From positions 1 to 64,000 of the forward strand of contig NZ_QNQZ01000012.1 of the NCBI RefSeq assembly GCF_003390935.1: a stretch of DNA of 64,000 nt, read 5' to 3'. A program made the position numbers and the translations under genes. The notes under the pieces are model-generated. The model did not search any database. It was not told the origin of the DNA and saw only the letters and a list, made by a program, of their open reading frames with translations. The stretch's first letter is position 1. Every line of letters starts with the position of its first letter. Below, in pieces: positions 26,061 to 35,227 of the stretch. Source of the DNA: Lewinella sp. IMCC34191. GTDB lineage: Bacteria > Bacteroidota > Bacteroidia > Chitinophagales > Saprospiraceae.

Positions 26061-27248
26061 CTAGTCGAAGTTGGCGTAGCCCGTTTCCCCTTCGCCGGTC
26101 CGGATGCGGTAGAAGCGATCGGTGGCCGAGAGTACGGTGACGGGCTCCTCGTTGTCGAGTTGGCGAACCACCACGTCCTGATCGCGGGCGGGGCTGCGGC
26201 GCAGGTAATGCCGTCCGCTCGCGGGTACCCGGACCGGTATAGCATCTTCGTCAAGGGAGTAGCGCAAATCGTCGGGTTCACCGTCCGGGCCGAGCAGGTA
26301 CGGAAACGGATCGCGGGCACCGTTGCGGTAGATGCCGAAGTGCAGGTGGGGCGGTGTCGTGCGGGCGTTACCCGTATTGCCTACCAGTCCGAGGGTGTCG
26401 CCTCGGGAGACGATCTGCCCCGGACGAACCAACTGGCTATCCAGGTGGGCGTAATAATACGTGAGTCCCCGACCTTCGCCATCGCGCAGCCAGACGGTCT
26501 TGCCGCCGAGCCCCCCGATCTTGGTGGAGCGGACGATACCGTCCGATACCGCCACCAGGGGCGTGCCGCGCGGCGCGAAAATGTCGTTGCCCTTATGCTG
26601 GCGGGCGCCGCCCGAACGGCTATCGCCCCAGAAGGACTGGATATTGCGCGAACTGTGGCCCGCTACGGGAAAGAGCAGCGCGGGATCCGTGCGCAATACG
26701 AGGGAATAGGCACCCATATCCGCCGGGGCGGATTGGACGACCAGCAGCAGTTCTTCCCCCCCGCGACTATCGGTTTCGTAGACGATCCCGTCTTCTTCGG
26801 GTTCCCAGCGGGCGATCGCGTCGTCGGGGTCGATGGCTTGCTGCATCTCGACGGCGAATAATTCACCGAAAACCGGTCCGGTCGTCCCCTTCCTTTCTAC
26901 CTGAACGGTGAGCATCCGGCCGGCTGGCAGGTAAAAGCGATAGGAGAGCGCGGTCAATTCCAGCTCGCCGGTACGCCGCACCACCTCGCGGTGGGGCAAA
27001 TCGATCAGGAGCGTATCGCGCAGAGCGCTCACGAAGGCAGAGTCCCAGGCGGCCGTAAGCGAATCGCCGGTTGGCAGATCGCGGAGGTAATCGCGGGCGA
27101 ACGATTCCCGGGGAGTGCGCCGGGTAACGATGTCTTCCACCTTATCGGCTACGTCGTCCAGAAAACCGTTGCAGGCACAGGCGGAAAGGAGGGTGAGCAA
27201 GGCCAGCAGGACAAAGGATGCCGGGCTCGTTATCAGGCGATTACGCAT
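26061..27248 (-). CDS. M23 (LytM-type) peptidase lipoprotein with C-terminal SH3 domain
   Basis: A 395-residue lipoprotein (signal to about LLSAC, cysteine near residue 24). An N-terminal domain of about 150 residues has no recognised family. The LytM domain has HKGNDIFAPRGTPLVAV (zinc ligand pair H-x3-D) and PHLHFGIYRNG (H-x-H), separated by YYYAHLDS. The last about 60 residues look like a bacterial SH3 domain ending in GETGYANFD. Cleaves peptide cross-bridges of peptidoglycan in the periplasm. The hairpin at 25886-25923 follows it. Confidence 0.88.
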   Translation of the reverse strand: MRNRLITSPASFVLLALLTLLSACACNGFLDDVADKVEDIVTRRTPRESFARDYLRDLPTGDSLTAAWDSAFVSALRDTLLIDLPHREVVRRTGELELTALSYRFYLPAGRMLTVQVERKGTTGPVFGELFAVEMQQAIDPDDAIARWEPEEDGIVYETDSRGGEELLLVVQSAPADMGAYSLVLRTDPALLFPVAGHSSRNIQSFWGDSRSGGARQHKGNDIFAPRGTPLVAVSDGIVRSTKIGGLGGKTVWLRDGEGRGLTYYYAHLDSQLVRPGQIVSRGDTLGLVGNTGNARTTPPHLHFGIYRNGARDPFPYLLGPDGEPDDLRYSLDEDAIPVRVPASGRHYLRRSPARDQDVVVRQLDNEEPVTVLSATDRFYRIRTGEGETGYANFD

Positions 27249-27356
27249 GCTCCGAAAACAACGGTCCGGCCATATGGATGCGCGTTAAGAAAGCTTTAAC
27301 GCCGCCCCTCGCCGGCTAAACACGCCGGTGAAACGGTCGGTTCCATCAGAAAAGCC

Positions 27357-27605
27357 ATGGCAAAGGATCACGGACCCAGCGTGAAGAACGACGAGCAGTA
27401 CGAAGCCCTGCGCGACGAGGGAATGAGCAAGCAAAAAGCCGCCCGCATCGCCAACACCCCGAACGCCGGCAAGAAGGGCGGGAAGGCCGAAAACTACGAG
27501 GACCGCACCAAGGACGAACTCTACCAGCAAGCCAAAAAAGTGGGCATCGAAAGCCGCTCTAAGATGAACAAGGAGGAGTTGATCGAGGCGCTGCGTAATA
27601 ATTGA
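27357..27605 (+). CDS. Rho N-terminal-domain-like small protein
   Basis: Eighty-two residues, lysine-rich and hydrophilic. The N-terminal half (NDEQYEALRDEGMSKQKAAR, then IANTP) looks like a short stress-type domain. The C-terminal half, DRTKDELYQQAKKVGIESRS, then KMNKEELIEALRNN, fits the Rho_N SAP-like helix-extended-loop-helix that binds nucleic acids. Common as a small accessory protein in Bacteroidota; role unknown. It is immediately followed by the hairpin array. Confidence 0.75.
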   Translation: MAKDHGPSVKNDEQYEALRDEGMSKQKAARIANTPNAGKKGGKAENYEDRTKDELYQQAKKVGIESRSKMNKEELIEALRNN

Positions 27606-28455
27606 TCCGGACCCTCCGAGGTCCTACGTACACGCGCAGTTCCTGATGCTTTTCGTGCTGGTGACAGCTATAGGACCTTGGGGTGTGGCCGACCCGGACA
27701 CCACGAGGTCCTAACGTACACTCGCGGGTCCTGGTGATTTTCCCTAACGGGGAAGCAGCTCAGGACCTCGGAGTGTGGCCGTACGCAGTAGGCGACCTGC
27801 GAGTGTCCGGCCTCCGGTAGCAGCACAAGAACTCGGAGCGTGCCCGACCCGGACACCACGAGGTCCTACGGACACTCGCGGGTCCTGGTAATATTCCCTA
27901 ATGGGGAAGCAGCTGAGGACCTCGGAGTGTGGCCGTACGTAGTAGGCGACCTGCGAGTGTCCGGCCTCCGGTAGCAGCACAAGAACTCGGAGCGTGCCCG
28001 ACCCGGACACCACGAGGTCCTACGTACACTCGCGGGTCCTGGTAATATTCCCTAATGGGGGAGCAGCTGAGGACCTTGGGGTGTGGCCGACCCGGACACC
28101 ACGAGGTCCTACGTACACTCGCGGGTCCTGGTGATTTTCCCTAACGGGGAAGCAGCTCAGGACCTTGGAGTGTGCTTGACCCGGACACCACGAGGTCCTA
28201 CGTACACTCGTGGGTCCTGGTGATTTTCCCTATCGGGGAAGCAGCTGAGGACCTCGGAGTGTGGCCGTACGCAGTAGGCGACCTGCGAGTGTCCGGCCTC
28301 CGGTAGCAGCACAAGAACTCGGAGCGTGGCCGACCCGGACACCACGAGGTCCTAACGTACACTCGCGGGTCCTGGTGATTTTCCCTATCGGGGAAGCAAC
28401 TGAGGACCTCGGAGTGTGGCCGTACGCAGTAGGCGACCTGCGAGTGTCCGGCCCG
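27606..28455. repeat. Ordered tandem array of two hairpin-forming units (A about 90 bp, B about 64 bp)
   Basis: After a diverged first unit (27606-27687) the order is A B A B A A A B A B(partial), with A starting near 27688, 27845, 27998, 28088, 28177 and 28330. In each A, ACACTCGCGGGTCCT pairs with AGGACCTCGGAGTGT and encloses a second stem TTCCC/GGGAA with a 4-5 base loop. The loop varies (TAAC, TAAT, TATC) while stems are kept. B carries GAGTGTCCGG, able to pair with CCGGACAC at the start of the next A. No codon-like pattern is seen. Confidence 0.85.
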
Positions 28456-28515
28456 TACCGACGCACTCTTACCAAGTGTCCGGTCCAAAGCACTTTCCGG
28501 TTTATGGGAAAGGTC

Positions 28516-28537
28516 TTTACCTGCGCTCCGCCGCCCC
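28516..28537 (-). repeat. Dispersed GC-rich motif, copy 3 (reverse)
   Basis: The complement of GGGGCGGCGGAGCGCAGGTA, continuing AAGACCTTT as in copy 1. It lies 56 bases before the pterin dehydratase start. Confidence 0.7.
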
Positions 28538-28592
28538 AATCAACTTAAGCCGTTCGCGGCGCCTTGTAAGGGTAGCCCCTAAACGGATACGT

Positions 28593-28838
28593 ATGCCCTG
28601 GACCGAAAAAGAGAATGCCCTGCACCGCGAATTCACCTTCAAGGATTTTCGCCAGGCTTTTGCCTTCATGACCGAAGTGGCGTTTGCCGCCGAAAAGATG
28701 AACCATCACCCGGACTGGACGAATGTCTACAACCGGGTCACCGTCAAACTGAATACCCACGACGCCGGGAACACCGTCACCGACCGGGATCGCAAACTGG
28801 CCGAGCAAATGGACGGTATCTTTGCCCGGTATGCCTAA
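28593..28838 (+). CDS. 4a-hydroxytetrahydrobiopterin dehydratase (PCD/DCoH)
   Basis: An 81-residue protein starting [14 protein letters not shown]; the frame upstream runs into the repeat array and is not used. [20 protein letters not shown] is followed by the active-site signature [20 protein letters not shown] and [10 protein letters not shown], with the family's histidines H-H-P-D-W. Dehydrates 4a-hydroxytetrahydropterin and so recycles the cofactor of aromatic amino acid hydroxylases; no hydroxylase gene is nearby. Its TAA overlaps the next start (ATGCCTAA). Confidence 0.92.
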   Translation: MPWTEKENALHREFTFKDFRQAFAFMTEVAFAAEKMNHHPDWTNVYNRVTVKLNTHDAGNTVTDRDRKLAEQMDGIFARYA

Positions 28839-30303
28839 GCTGTTTTTATTGCTGCTAAGTTGGGTCGTGTGGGGTGCCGCTATCGCGGGGGAATACCGGT
28901 ATGTGTTTCACGACGAGGCCCGGTCCATTTACGAAGACGTGATGAAGCTGGAACTGGACCTCGCCGAGGCCGGTATCGACCGGTTACAGCGCACGGAGTC
29001 GCAGAATCTCGTGGCGCAGCACCTCGGCAGCTACATCGACTTTTTTCGCCTGTACCTTTCCGGTGACGAGCAGCTGGATGCCCGGCTGCAGGACCGCTTT
29101 GACCGCCGGATCGACCTGCTGGAGCGGGGAGATCCCGCCTCGCCTTACTACAACTATGCGCTGGCCGAAGCCTACCTGCACCGTAGCCTGATCGACGTGC
29201 GCTTCGAACGGCACTTAGCCGCCTTCCGCTCGCTGAACCGGGCCAATAAATACCTTCGCGACAACGCCGCGCGCTTTCCGGATTTTTTGCCGACCTACAA
29301 AGATCTGGGCTTGCTGCACGCGGCCGTGGGCACGATCCCCCCCCAGTACAAGTGGGGCATCGAGCTTTTCAGCTCCCTCACCGGTACGATACCGGAGGGA
29401 CGCAAGGAGATGCAGCGCGCGATGAGCGAGCGCGATAGCCCGTTCTATACCGAGACGAGCGTGCTCTACGCACTCATGGAACTCTACCTGGCCGATGATG
29501 CGGAGCGGGCGTGGGAAATCGTTCGCAAGCTGGACTTACAGCCCGCCACCAACAAACTGCACTGCTTTATAGCTGGCACCATCATCATGCGCAACAATCG
29601 CAATGCGGAAGCGCTGCGCTTGCTGGAAAATCAACCGCGTGGCGGAAACAGCGCCGATTTTCCCTATCTCGATTTTATGCTCGGGCAGGCGAAGCTGCGT
29701 AGCCTGAACGTGCAGGCGCGCCTGCATTACCGGTCGTTTCTGCTACGCTACCCCGGTCGCCACTTCCGGGAGGAGGCCCTACAGAAGATCGCCTGGTCTT
29801 ACCTGCTGGAGGAGAACACCGAGCGGTACCACCGGACCATGGCCGAGATCGAAGGGGGGAGTCGCGCGGGCGGTGACGAAAGCGCTACGCGGGAGGCGAC
29901 GCTGGGTAAAACGCCGCAGCCGGCCCTCCTGAAGGCCCGACTGCTGTTCGACGGGGGATATTTCGAGCGGGCACGCGCGCAGTTGGACGGCATAGACCGA
30001 TCCACGCTCACCACGGATGAAAACCTGGAGTTCCTCTACCGTACCGGCCGGGTGCTAGACGGCATGGGGGAAGATGCGGGCGCACTATCGTTCTACGAAC
30101 GAACGATCGCGATGGGTAAGGATAATCCTGCCTACTACGCGTGTAATGCCGCCCTGCAGGCCGGTCTACTGGAAGAGGACAGGGGAAATTTCGTGGCCGC
30201 CCGGAAGTACTTCGACCGGTGCCTGGATCTCAGCCCCGCGGAATACCGCACCGGGCTGCACATGATGGCGAAGGCCGGGCTGGACCGGATCGCCGGGCGC
30301 TAG
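28831..30303 (+). CDS. Exported TPR-type protein
   Basis: A 490-residue protein with a signal peptide ([20 protein letters not shown]) and helical repeats throughout: [39 protein letters not shown], and C-terminal TPR units ending [20 protein letters not shown]. Tetratricopeptide-type periplasmic or outer-membrane-associated scaffold; role unknown. Start at 28831 overlaps the pterin dehydratase by eight bases. The stop overlaps the stop of the convergent gene (CTAG at 30300-30303). Confidence 0.75.
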   Translation: MPKLFLLLLSWVVWGAAIAGEYRYVFHDEARSIYEDVMKLELDLAEAGIDRLQRTESQNLVAQHLGSYIDFFRLYLSGDEQLDARLQDRFDRRIDLLERGDPASPYYNYALAEAYLHRSLIDVRFERHLAAFRSLNRANKYLRDNAARFPDFLPTYKDLGLLHAAVGTIPPQYKWGIELFSSLTGTIPEGRKEMQRAMSERDSPFYTETSVLYALMELYLADDAERAWEIVRKLDLQPATNKLHCFIAGTIIMRNNRNAEALRLLENQPRGGNSADFPYLDFMLGQAKLRSLNVQARLHYRSFLLRYPGRHFREEALQKIAWSYLLEENTERYHRTMAEIEGGSRAGGDESATREATLGKTPQPALLKARLLFDGGYFERARAQLDGIDRSTLTTDENLEFLYRTGRVLDGMGEDAGALSFYERTIAMGKDNPAYYACNAALQAGLLEEDRGNFVAARKYFDRCLDLSPAEYRTGLHMMAKAGLDRIAGR

Positions 30304-31376
30304 AGCAGGCGTTTCTGAATGGTAAAGTAGGTAGCGGGGTTCCGAAAGGTCAGGGTGTCGATCTCCTCCTCGGAGAAATTTTCGGAGCGGAGGACGGGCA
30401 GAAAGGCATTGGAAAGAAAGTCCATGGGGCGGCGGCTATCCAGGTCGGGCGGGAAACTGCTGCCATCGTGGCTCAGCAAAACTTGCTCCAGGTAACCAGC
30501 CTCGCGCAGCGCGAGGAGCAGCTGCAGATGGCGGTCGAAGGTATCGCTGCCCTGTAATTTACCGGCTTGGTAATAGGGAAGCTTGATGCCGTCCAGGCTT
30601 ATCCACGCACCGGCTGCGGCGGCTTGCAGGAGCGGCTCGGGGTCGGGGACGTTCTGTGCGTGCGTCCAGGTCCAGGCGGAGGGATGGACCCCTTCCCCTT
30701 CCAGAATGATGAGTTGCTGGGCGGCGGCGGGGGCATTATTGCCGGTGTGAACGGCCAGGGAGAGGCCGGTCTCCCGGTGGGTGATGGCGGCAGCCCGGAC
30801 GAGTTTAGCGTCGATCTCGCTGATGGGGCCGTTGTCTACGGCCGTCTTTACGAAACCGGGTTTGATCCCGGTCTGACCGATACCGTTGGTGAATTCCTCG
30901 ATCCAGCGAGCCGCGATTTCTTCGGCCGTTAGCTGGTAGGCTTCCTCTGGCACGTACCGGTCTTCGGCTGCTCCGTAGAAACCGGTGTTGGTAATGAGGT
31001 GCAATCCGCTTTCGGTCGAGAGCTTGGCCAGCAGGGGCGCGTTGCGGCCGAAGGTTTGGGCGGTGCAGTCGGCGATGGCCGTGATCCCGAGTTCGCCGAG
31101 GTAGCGGAGATAGGGAACGACCTCGGCTTCTACCAAAGCTTCGTCGAATTCGGCCGGCTCGGCGGGCGCTTCGCCGAAACGGCTTAGCACGTGCTCGTGG
31201 GGGAGGCAGAACCCCAGATCACCGGGATCGATGGGGCCGGCAACCGTCATCACGGTACCCGAGAAATCCTGGATGGGGGGAACGGACGAATTTGACCAGA
31301 CTTTACCGGATGGCAGGTAGCCGGCGACACTCAGGGCAGCCAGGGTACGCAGGGCATCACGGCGACCGATCGGCAT
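30300..31376 (-). CDS. Phosphotriesterase-family metal hydrolase with Tat-type leader
   Basis: A 358-residue protein with a GRRDALRTLAALSVAGYL leader. Binuclear-metal ligands of the PTE family are visible: LPHEHVL (H-x-H, about residue 60), GFVKTAVD with the bridging lysine (about 174), AVHTG (about 208), TWTHAQN (about 238) and LSHDGSS (about 303). Members include phosphotriesterase-like lactonases and resiniferatoxin-binding-related proteins; substrate unknown. It starts four bases after the NodB deacetylase stop, forming a two-gene operon. Confidence 0.85.
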   Translation of the reverse strand: MPIGRRDALRTLAALSVAGYLPSGKVWSNSSVPPIQDFSGTVMTVAGPIDPGDLGFCLPHEHVLSRFGEAPAEPAEFDEALVEAEVVPYLRYLGELGITAIADCTAQTFGRNAPLLAKLSTESGLHLITNTGFYGAAEDRYVPEEAYQLTAEEIAARWIEEFTNGIGQTGIKPGFVKTAVDNGPISEIDAKLVRAAAITHRETGLSLAVHTGNNAPAAAQQLIILEGEGVHPSAWTWTHAQNVPDPEPLLQAAAAGAWISLDGIKLPYYQAGKLQGSDTFDRHLQLLLALREAGYLEQVLLSHDGSSFPPDLDSRRPMDFLSNAFLPVLRSENFSEEEIDTLTFRNPATYFTIQKRLL

Positions 31377-31380
31377 GCTA

Positions 31381-32052
31381 TCAGGCGGTTTTCAACTGGG
31401 GTTTGGCCAGTGGCGACCGTTTGGTGAGCAGCTCCGGGGTGAGCCGATCGAAGGCATAGCCCAGGTCGGTGTAGTGCTGAAGCAGGCGAGGCAGAATGTT
31501 CCGCAATTTGTCTTCGGCCTTGAGGCTGTCGTGCAGTACGACGATGCTACCCGGGCGGGCGTTCTCGACGACGTTGTCGAAGCAGTCGTCGGGGGTCAGC
31601 TCCGGATCGAAATCACCGCTCAGCACGTCCCACATAACGATCTCGTAGTGGCGTTGTAGGAATTGGGCCTGACTTGGCTTCAGCCGCCCGTAAGGGGGAC
31701 GGAAGAGGGAGGTCTTTAACTGGACGGCGGAGTGGCGGATATCGTGGAAGTAGGGCACGTTGTCCGTTTTCCAACCGTCGAGGTGATGGGTCGTGTGGTT
31801 GCCGATGGTGTGGCCGGCGGCAATTACCTGGCGCATTACGTCCGCGTAACGGCGAGCGTTGTTACCGACGCAGAAGAAGGTGGCTTTGGCATCGAATCGC
31901 TCGAGTTGCTCCAGGACCCAGGGGGTCAGGTGGGGGATCGGGCCATCGTCGAAGGTGAGGTAAATCGTAGGCTTTTCACTCGCCGCTTCCACCCGCCAGT
32001 GGAAGTTGGGGAAGAGTTTCTGAATTACCCTGGGTGTCTTAATGAGGTACAT
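31381..32052 (-). CDS. Polysaccharide deacetylase (NodB domain)
   Basis: A 223-residue NodB-homology protein. Motif 1 TFDDGP (about residues 33-38), motif 2 HTTHH (about 86-90), motif 3 RPPYGR (about 117-122), and the C-terminal VVLHDS motif (about 172-177). Carbohydrate esterase family 4: removes N-acetyl groups from peptidoglycan or chitin-like glycans. No signal peptide is evident. First gene of the operon with the PTE-family hydrolase. Confidence 0.9.
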   Translation of the reverse strand: MYLIKTPRVIQKLFPNFHWRVEAASEKPTIYLTFDDGPIPHLTPWVLEQLERFDAKATFFCVGNNARRYADVMRQVIAAGHTIGNHTTHHLDGWKTDNVPYFHDIRHSAVQLKTSLFRPPYGRLKPSQAQFLQRHYEIVMWDVLSGDFDPELTPDDCFDNVVENARPGSIVVLHDSLKAEDKLRNILPRLLQHYTDLGYAFDRLTPELLTKRSPLAKPQLKTA

Positions 32053-32296
32053 GGTTGTGCGGAATCTTGAGAGGAAAATAACTTGTGTTGTGTATGGCGT
32101 GTCAGAAAACCAGGGTTAAAGACCAATCAACGGGGGAGGGGATCGAGGGTTCGGTGCGAACCAGGCCGTAGATAACTACCTTTGCCGAAAATCCGGAACA
32201 GCACCCGTTGACGGTTGCTTTTAAAACGTTATAGCGGCAAGTATTGCTGCTTTCCTAATAAAATTTTCCAATCTGCTGTCCGCTTAATTACAATGT
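32053..32296. other. Divergent spacer before gltX
   Basis: Contains the -7-like box at 32177-32184 and a perfect hairpin GGTTCG/CGAACC at 32149-32162 just upstream of it, which could be an operator. Nothing else is recognised. Confidence 0.4.
32177..32184 (+). promoter_or_regulatory. -7-like box upstream of gltX
   Basis: TACCTTTG, matching the Bacteroidota TAnnTTTG consensus, 113 bases upstream of the gltX start. No clear TTG is found at the usual -33 distance. Confidence 0.45.
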
Positions 32297-33847
32297 ATGC
32301 AAAACGTTCGTGTCCGATTCGCTCCTTCTCCCACCGGTGCCCAACATATTGGCGGCATCCGTACGGCACTCTATAACTATCTATTCGCCCGCAGCCAGGG
32401 CGGCGTTTTCGTACTACGCATCGAAGACACCGACCAGAAACGCTACGTAGAGGGGGCGGAGGAATACGTCATCAATGCCCTTCGCTGGGCCGGCATTACG
32501 CCCGACGAGGGACCCGGTATCGGTGGTGAGTACGGGCCATACCGACAGAGCGAGCGCCGCGAGATATATCGTAAGTACACCCAGCATTTACTCGACTCGG
32601 GGCAGGCCTATTACGCCTTCGATACCGAGGAGGAACTGGATCAGCGGCGGGAAGCGGAAAAGGCCGCCGGCAACCACAGCTTCCGCTATGATGCTACCAC
32701 CCGCGGCGACATGCGCAACAGCCTCAGTCTGGGCCGCGAGGAAACGGACCGGCTGCTGGAAGGGAACACCCCCTACGTCGTCCGCCTGCGCGTGGAGCCG
32801 GGGCAGATGGTCCACATCAAGGACCGGGTACGCGGCGATGTGGCTTACCGCAGCGAGGAAGTCGACGATAAAGTCCTGGTAAAGGCCGACGGCCTGCCAA
32901 CCTACCACCTGGCCAACGTGGTGGACGACCACCTCATGAAGATCACCCACGTCATCCGGGGTGAGGAATGGTTGCCGAGTACCGCGCTGCACGTGCTGCT
33001 GTACCGGGCCTTCGGTTGGGAAAAAACGATGCCGGAATTTGCCCACCTGCCGCTGTTGCTCAAGCCGACCGGCAAGGGCAAACTGAGCAAACGGGACGGA
33101 CAGCAACTGGGCTTTCCGGTATTCCCGCTCGACTGGGGCGAGGAAGGGGACGACGATTATCTGTCCGGATTCCGGGAGGCCGGCTTCCTGCCCGAGGCGA
33201 TGCTCAATTTCCTAGCCTTTCTCGGCTGGAACCCCGGCACCGAGCAGGAAATATTCAGCCGGCAGGAATTGATCGATGCCTTCGGACTGGACCGCATCAA
33301 TAAATCGGGCGCCCAGTACGACTTTGAAAAGGCTCGCTGGTATAATCAGCAGTACCTCATCAACACCCCCGATGCGAAGCTGGGGCCGCGCATTGCCCAC
33401 GTATACGCCGAGAACGGTCACCCGATCAGCGAGGAGATGTCCGTCACCATTGCCGGGCTGCTCAAGGAACGGGTGCATACCCTGCCGGAATTCTTCGAGC
33501 AGGGCGTTTACTTCGTGGCGCGTGTCGGCATCAACGATGAAAAGACCGCGCGCAAAAAGTGGAAGCCCGAACAGCGTCCCGCCTTCGAGGATCTCCGTAC
33601 GCGTCTGGCATCCGTCAAGGACTGGCAGGCCCCCCGGATCAAGGAAGAAACCGTGGCGTTCATGGAGGAGAAGGGGCTGGGCTTCGGCGCCGTGCTTCCC
33701 ATTCTGCGCCTGGCCGTGAGCGGTACGGTCAAGGGGCCGGATGCTTTCGCGATCCTGGAAGCCGTCGGTCGGGAAGAAACCGTCGCCCGCCTGGGGGAAG
33801 GCTTCAACCTGATGGACCGGATCGTGGCGGATCAGCGGGGGGAGTAG
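32297..33847 (+). CDS. gltX: Glutamyl-tRNA synthetase
   Basis: A 516-residue class I synthetase. The HIGH-type motif is in APSPTGAQHIGGIRTAL (about residues 8-24), and KMSKS appears as KLSKRDG (about 261-267). The catalytic-domain stretch LVKADGLPTYHLANVVDDHL and the C-terminal anticodon-binding helical domain are present at full length. Charges tRNA-Glu with glutamate in the cytoplasm; whether it also charges tRNA-Gln cannot be told here. Single gene, 30 bases from the convergent HD-domain gene. Confidence 0.97.
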   Translation: MQNVRVRFAPSPTGAQHIGGIRTALYNYLFARSQGGVFVLRIEDTDQKRYVEGAEEYVINALRWAGITPDEGPGIGGEYGPYRQSERREIYRKYTQHLLDSGQAYYAFDTEEELDQRREAEKAAGNHSFRYDATTRGDMRNSLSLGREETDRLLEGNTPYVVRLRVEPGQMVHIKDRVRGDVAYRSEEVDDKVLVKADGLPTYHLANVVDDHLMKITHVIRGEEWLPSTALHVLLYRAFGWEKTMPEFAHLPLLLKPTGKGKLSKRDGQQLGFPVFPLDWGEEGDDDYLSGFREAGFLPEAMLNFLAFLGWNPGTEQEIFSRQELIDAFGLDRINKSGAQYDFEKARWYNQQYLINTPDAKLGPRIAHVYAENGHPISEEMSVTIAGLLKERVHTLPEFFEQGVYFVARVGINDEKTARKKWKPEQRPAFEDLRTRLASVKDWQAPRIKEETVAFMEEKGLGFGAVLPILRLAVSGTVKGPDAFAILEAVGREETVARLGEGFNLMDRIVADQRGE

Positions 33848-33877
33848 AATGAAAGCCCTCCAACCACTCACCCACCC

Positions 33878-35101
33878 CTATACCGCAATCTCCTTCGGAT
33901 AACAAAGGAAGAACTTGGTATACGACCGCGGCGCGATCGCGAAGTCGCTGATGGTGGACATCGGGACGACCTCGCCGTACTTCGTCCACACCATGATCTC
34001 TTCCTTGGTGAGGGTGTAGGCGCTATTCGTTTCCTGCCCCTGGATGACGAGGTGGGCGGCCGCGTCGCGCGGCAGGCGGGTATCGGTACGGATGGCTTCG
34101 CGCAATTCGTCGACGTACGCCGGATCGAAGGGGTCGTTGCTGAACTCGAGGCGGAACAGGCGGCGATTGACGAGCCCGTAGCTGAGGTAAGACAGCAGTG
34201 CGTCCGGGTGGTGCTGCCAGGTCTTGACCGCGGCGCTGATGTCGGTGTCGTCGAGGGCGGCAAAGCAGTCGAGTAGCTGATTGCGGGAGGAAAGAAAATC
34301 CTCGCTCCCCACGCGGTGGATGAGGAAGTACTCCAGGGCCGGCGGCGCCCAGGGCGGCTGCCCCATTTCCGACAGCTTCCGTGCCCGTTGCAGCGTGAGG
34401 CGAAGCATCTGCTCGGCGGCCACCACGGTCTTGTGGAGGTACACTTGCCAGTACATGATGCGCCGGCTGGTGAGGAAGCGTTCCACGCTGTAGATGCCCT
34501 TTTGCTCGACCACCAGGCGTCCCTCCACTACGTTCAGCATTTTGATGATGCGGTCGTAGCCGATCACGCCCTCGGCCACGCCGGTGAAGTAGCTGTCGCG
34601 GTTGAGGTAGTCCAGGCGGTCCATGTCGAGCTGGCCGCTGACGAGCTGGTGGAGAAAGGGTTTGGGGTAGCGCCCCGTAAACACCTCGATGGCCAGGCTC
34701 AGCTTTCCCTGGAACTCATCGTTGAGCCGCTGCATAAACAGCAGGCTCAGCGTCTCGTGGTTGACGCCGATCAGGGTATGCTCCAGGGTATGGGAAAAAG
34801 GGCCGTGGCCGATATCGTGCAGCAGGATGGCGATCATCACCGCCTCGGCTTCCTGCTCGCTGATGGCCACCCCCTTCGCCCGCAGGCTATCGACGGCCTG
34901 CTGCATGAGGTGAAGTGCGCCGATCGCGTGGTGGAAGCGGGTATGCAAGGCACCGGGGTACACGTAGTGCGTCAGGCTTACCTGCTTGATGTTGCGAAGG
35001 CGCTGAAAATAAGGGTGCTCGACCAGGTCGAACAGAATACCGTAGGGGATGCCGACGAAGCCGTAAACGGGGTCGTTGAGAATCTTGGTTTTTTTCTCCA
35101 T
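33878..35101 (-). CDS. HD-domain phosphohydrolase
   Basis: A 407-residue SAMHD1/dGTPase-like HD protein. Opening DPVYGFVGIPYGILFDLVEH, then TRFHHAIGALHLM with the first metal histidine (about residues 54-66), the HD pair in LLHDIGHGPFSHTLEHT (about 93-109), and DRLDYLNRDSYFTG with the last aspartate (about 160). Likely hydrolyses (d)NTPs or nucleotides; the specific substrate is unknown. It is full length for the family and highly conserved in Bacteroidota. Confidence 0.9.
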   Translation of the reverse strand: MEKKTKILNDPVYGFVGIPYGILFDLVEHPYFQRLRNIKQVSLTHYVYPGALHTRFHHAIGALHLMQQAVDSLRAKGVAISEQEAEAVMIAILLHDIGHGPFSHTLEHTLIGVNHETLSLLFMQRLNDEFQGKLSLAIEVFTGRYPKPFLHQLVSGQLDMDRLDYLNRDSYFTGVAEGVIGYDRIIKMLNVVEGRLVVEQKGIYSVERFLTSRRIMYWQVYLHKTVVAAEQMLRLTLQRARKLSEMGQPPWAPPALEYFLIHRVGSEDFLSSRNQLLDCFAALDDTDISAAVKTWQHHPDALLSYLSYGLVNRRLFRLEFSNDPFDPAYVDELREAIRTDTRLPRDAAAHLVIQGQETNSAYTLTKEEIMVWTKYGEVVPMSTISDFAIAPRSYTKFFLCYPKEIAV

Positions 35102-35227
35102 CGTGGTCTACGGGTAAGGCAGGCCGGTGTTTTTTGTTCGCCACCGCGCAGGGAGCGCAGGAATATAGCAGCGCAATATTATTGCTAACCTTCTAACGCT
35201 GTTTGCGTTACAACACAAATCACCCAT

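Noticed and set aside
27606..28455. CRISPR array
   Set aside because: Repeated units are 64-90 bases long and vary along their whole length; there are no constant short repeats with unique spacers and no cas genes.
27606..28455. Short protein-coding frames inside the hairpin array
   Set aside because: The open frames on both strands follow the repeat period, start and stop at different points of it, and have unnatural Pro/Arg/Cys-rich composition.
32148..32162. tRNA T-arm (GGTTCG...CGAACC)
   Set aside because: It is an isolated hairpin with a 3-base loop; no acceptor, D or anticodon arms surround it.
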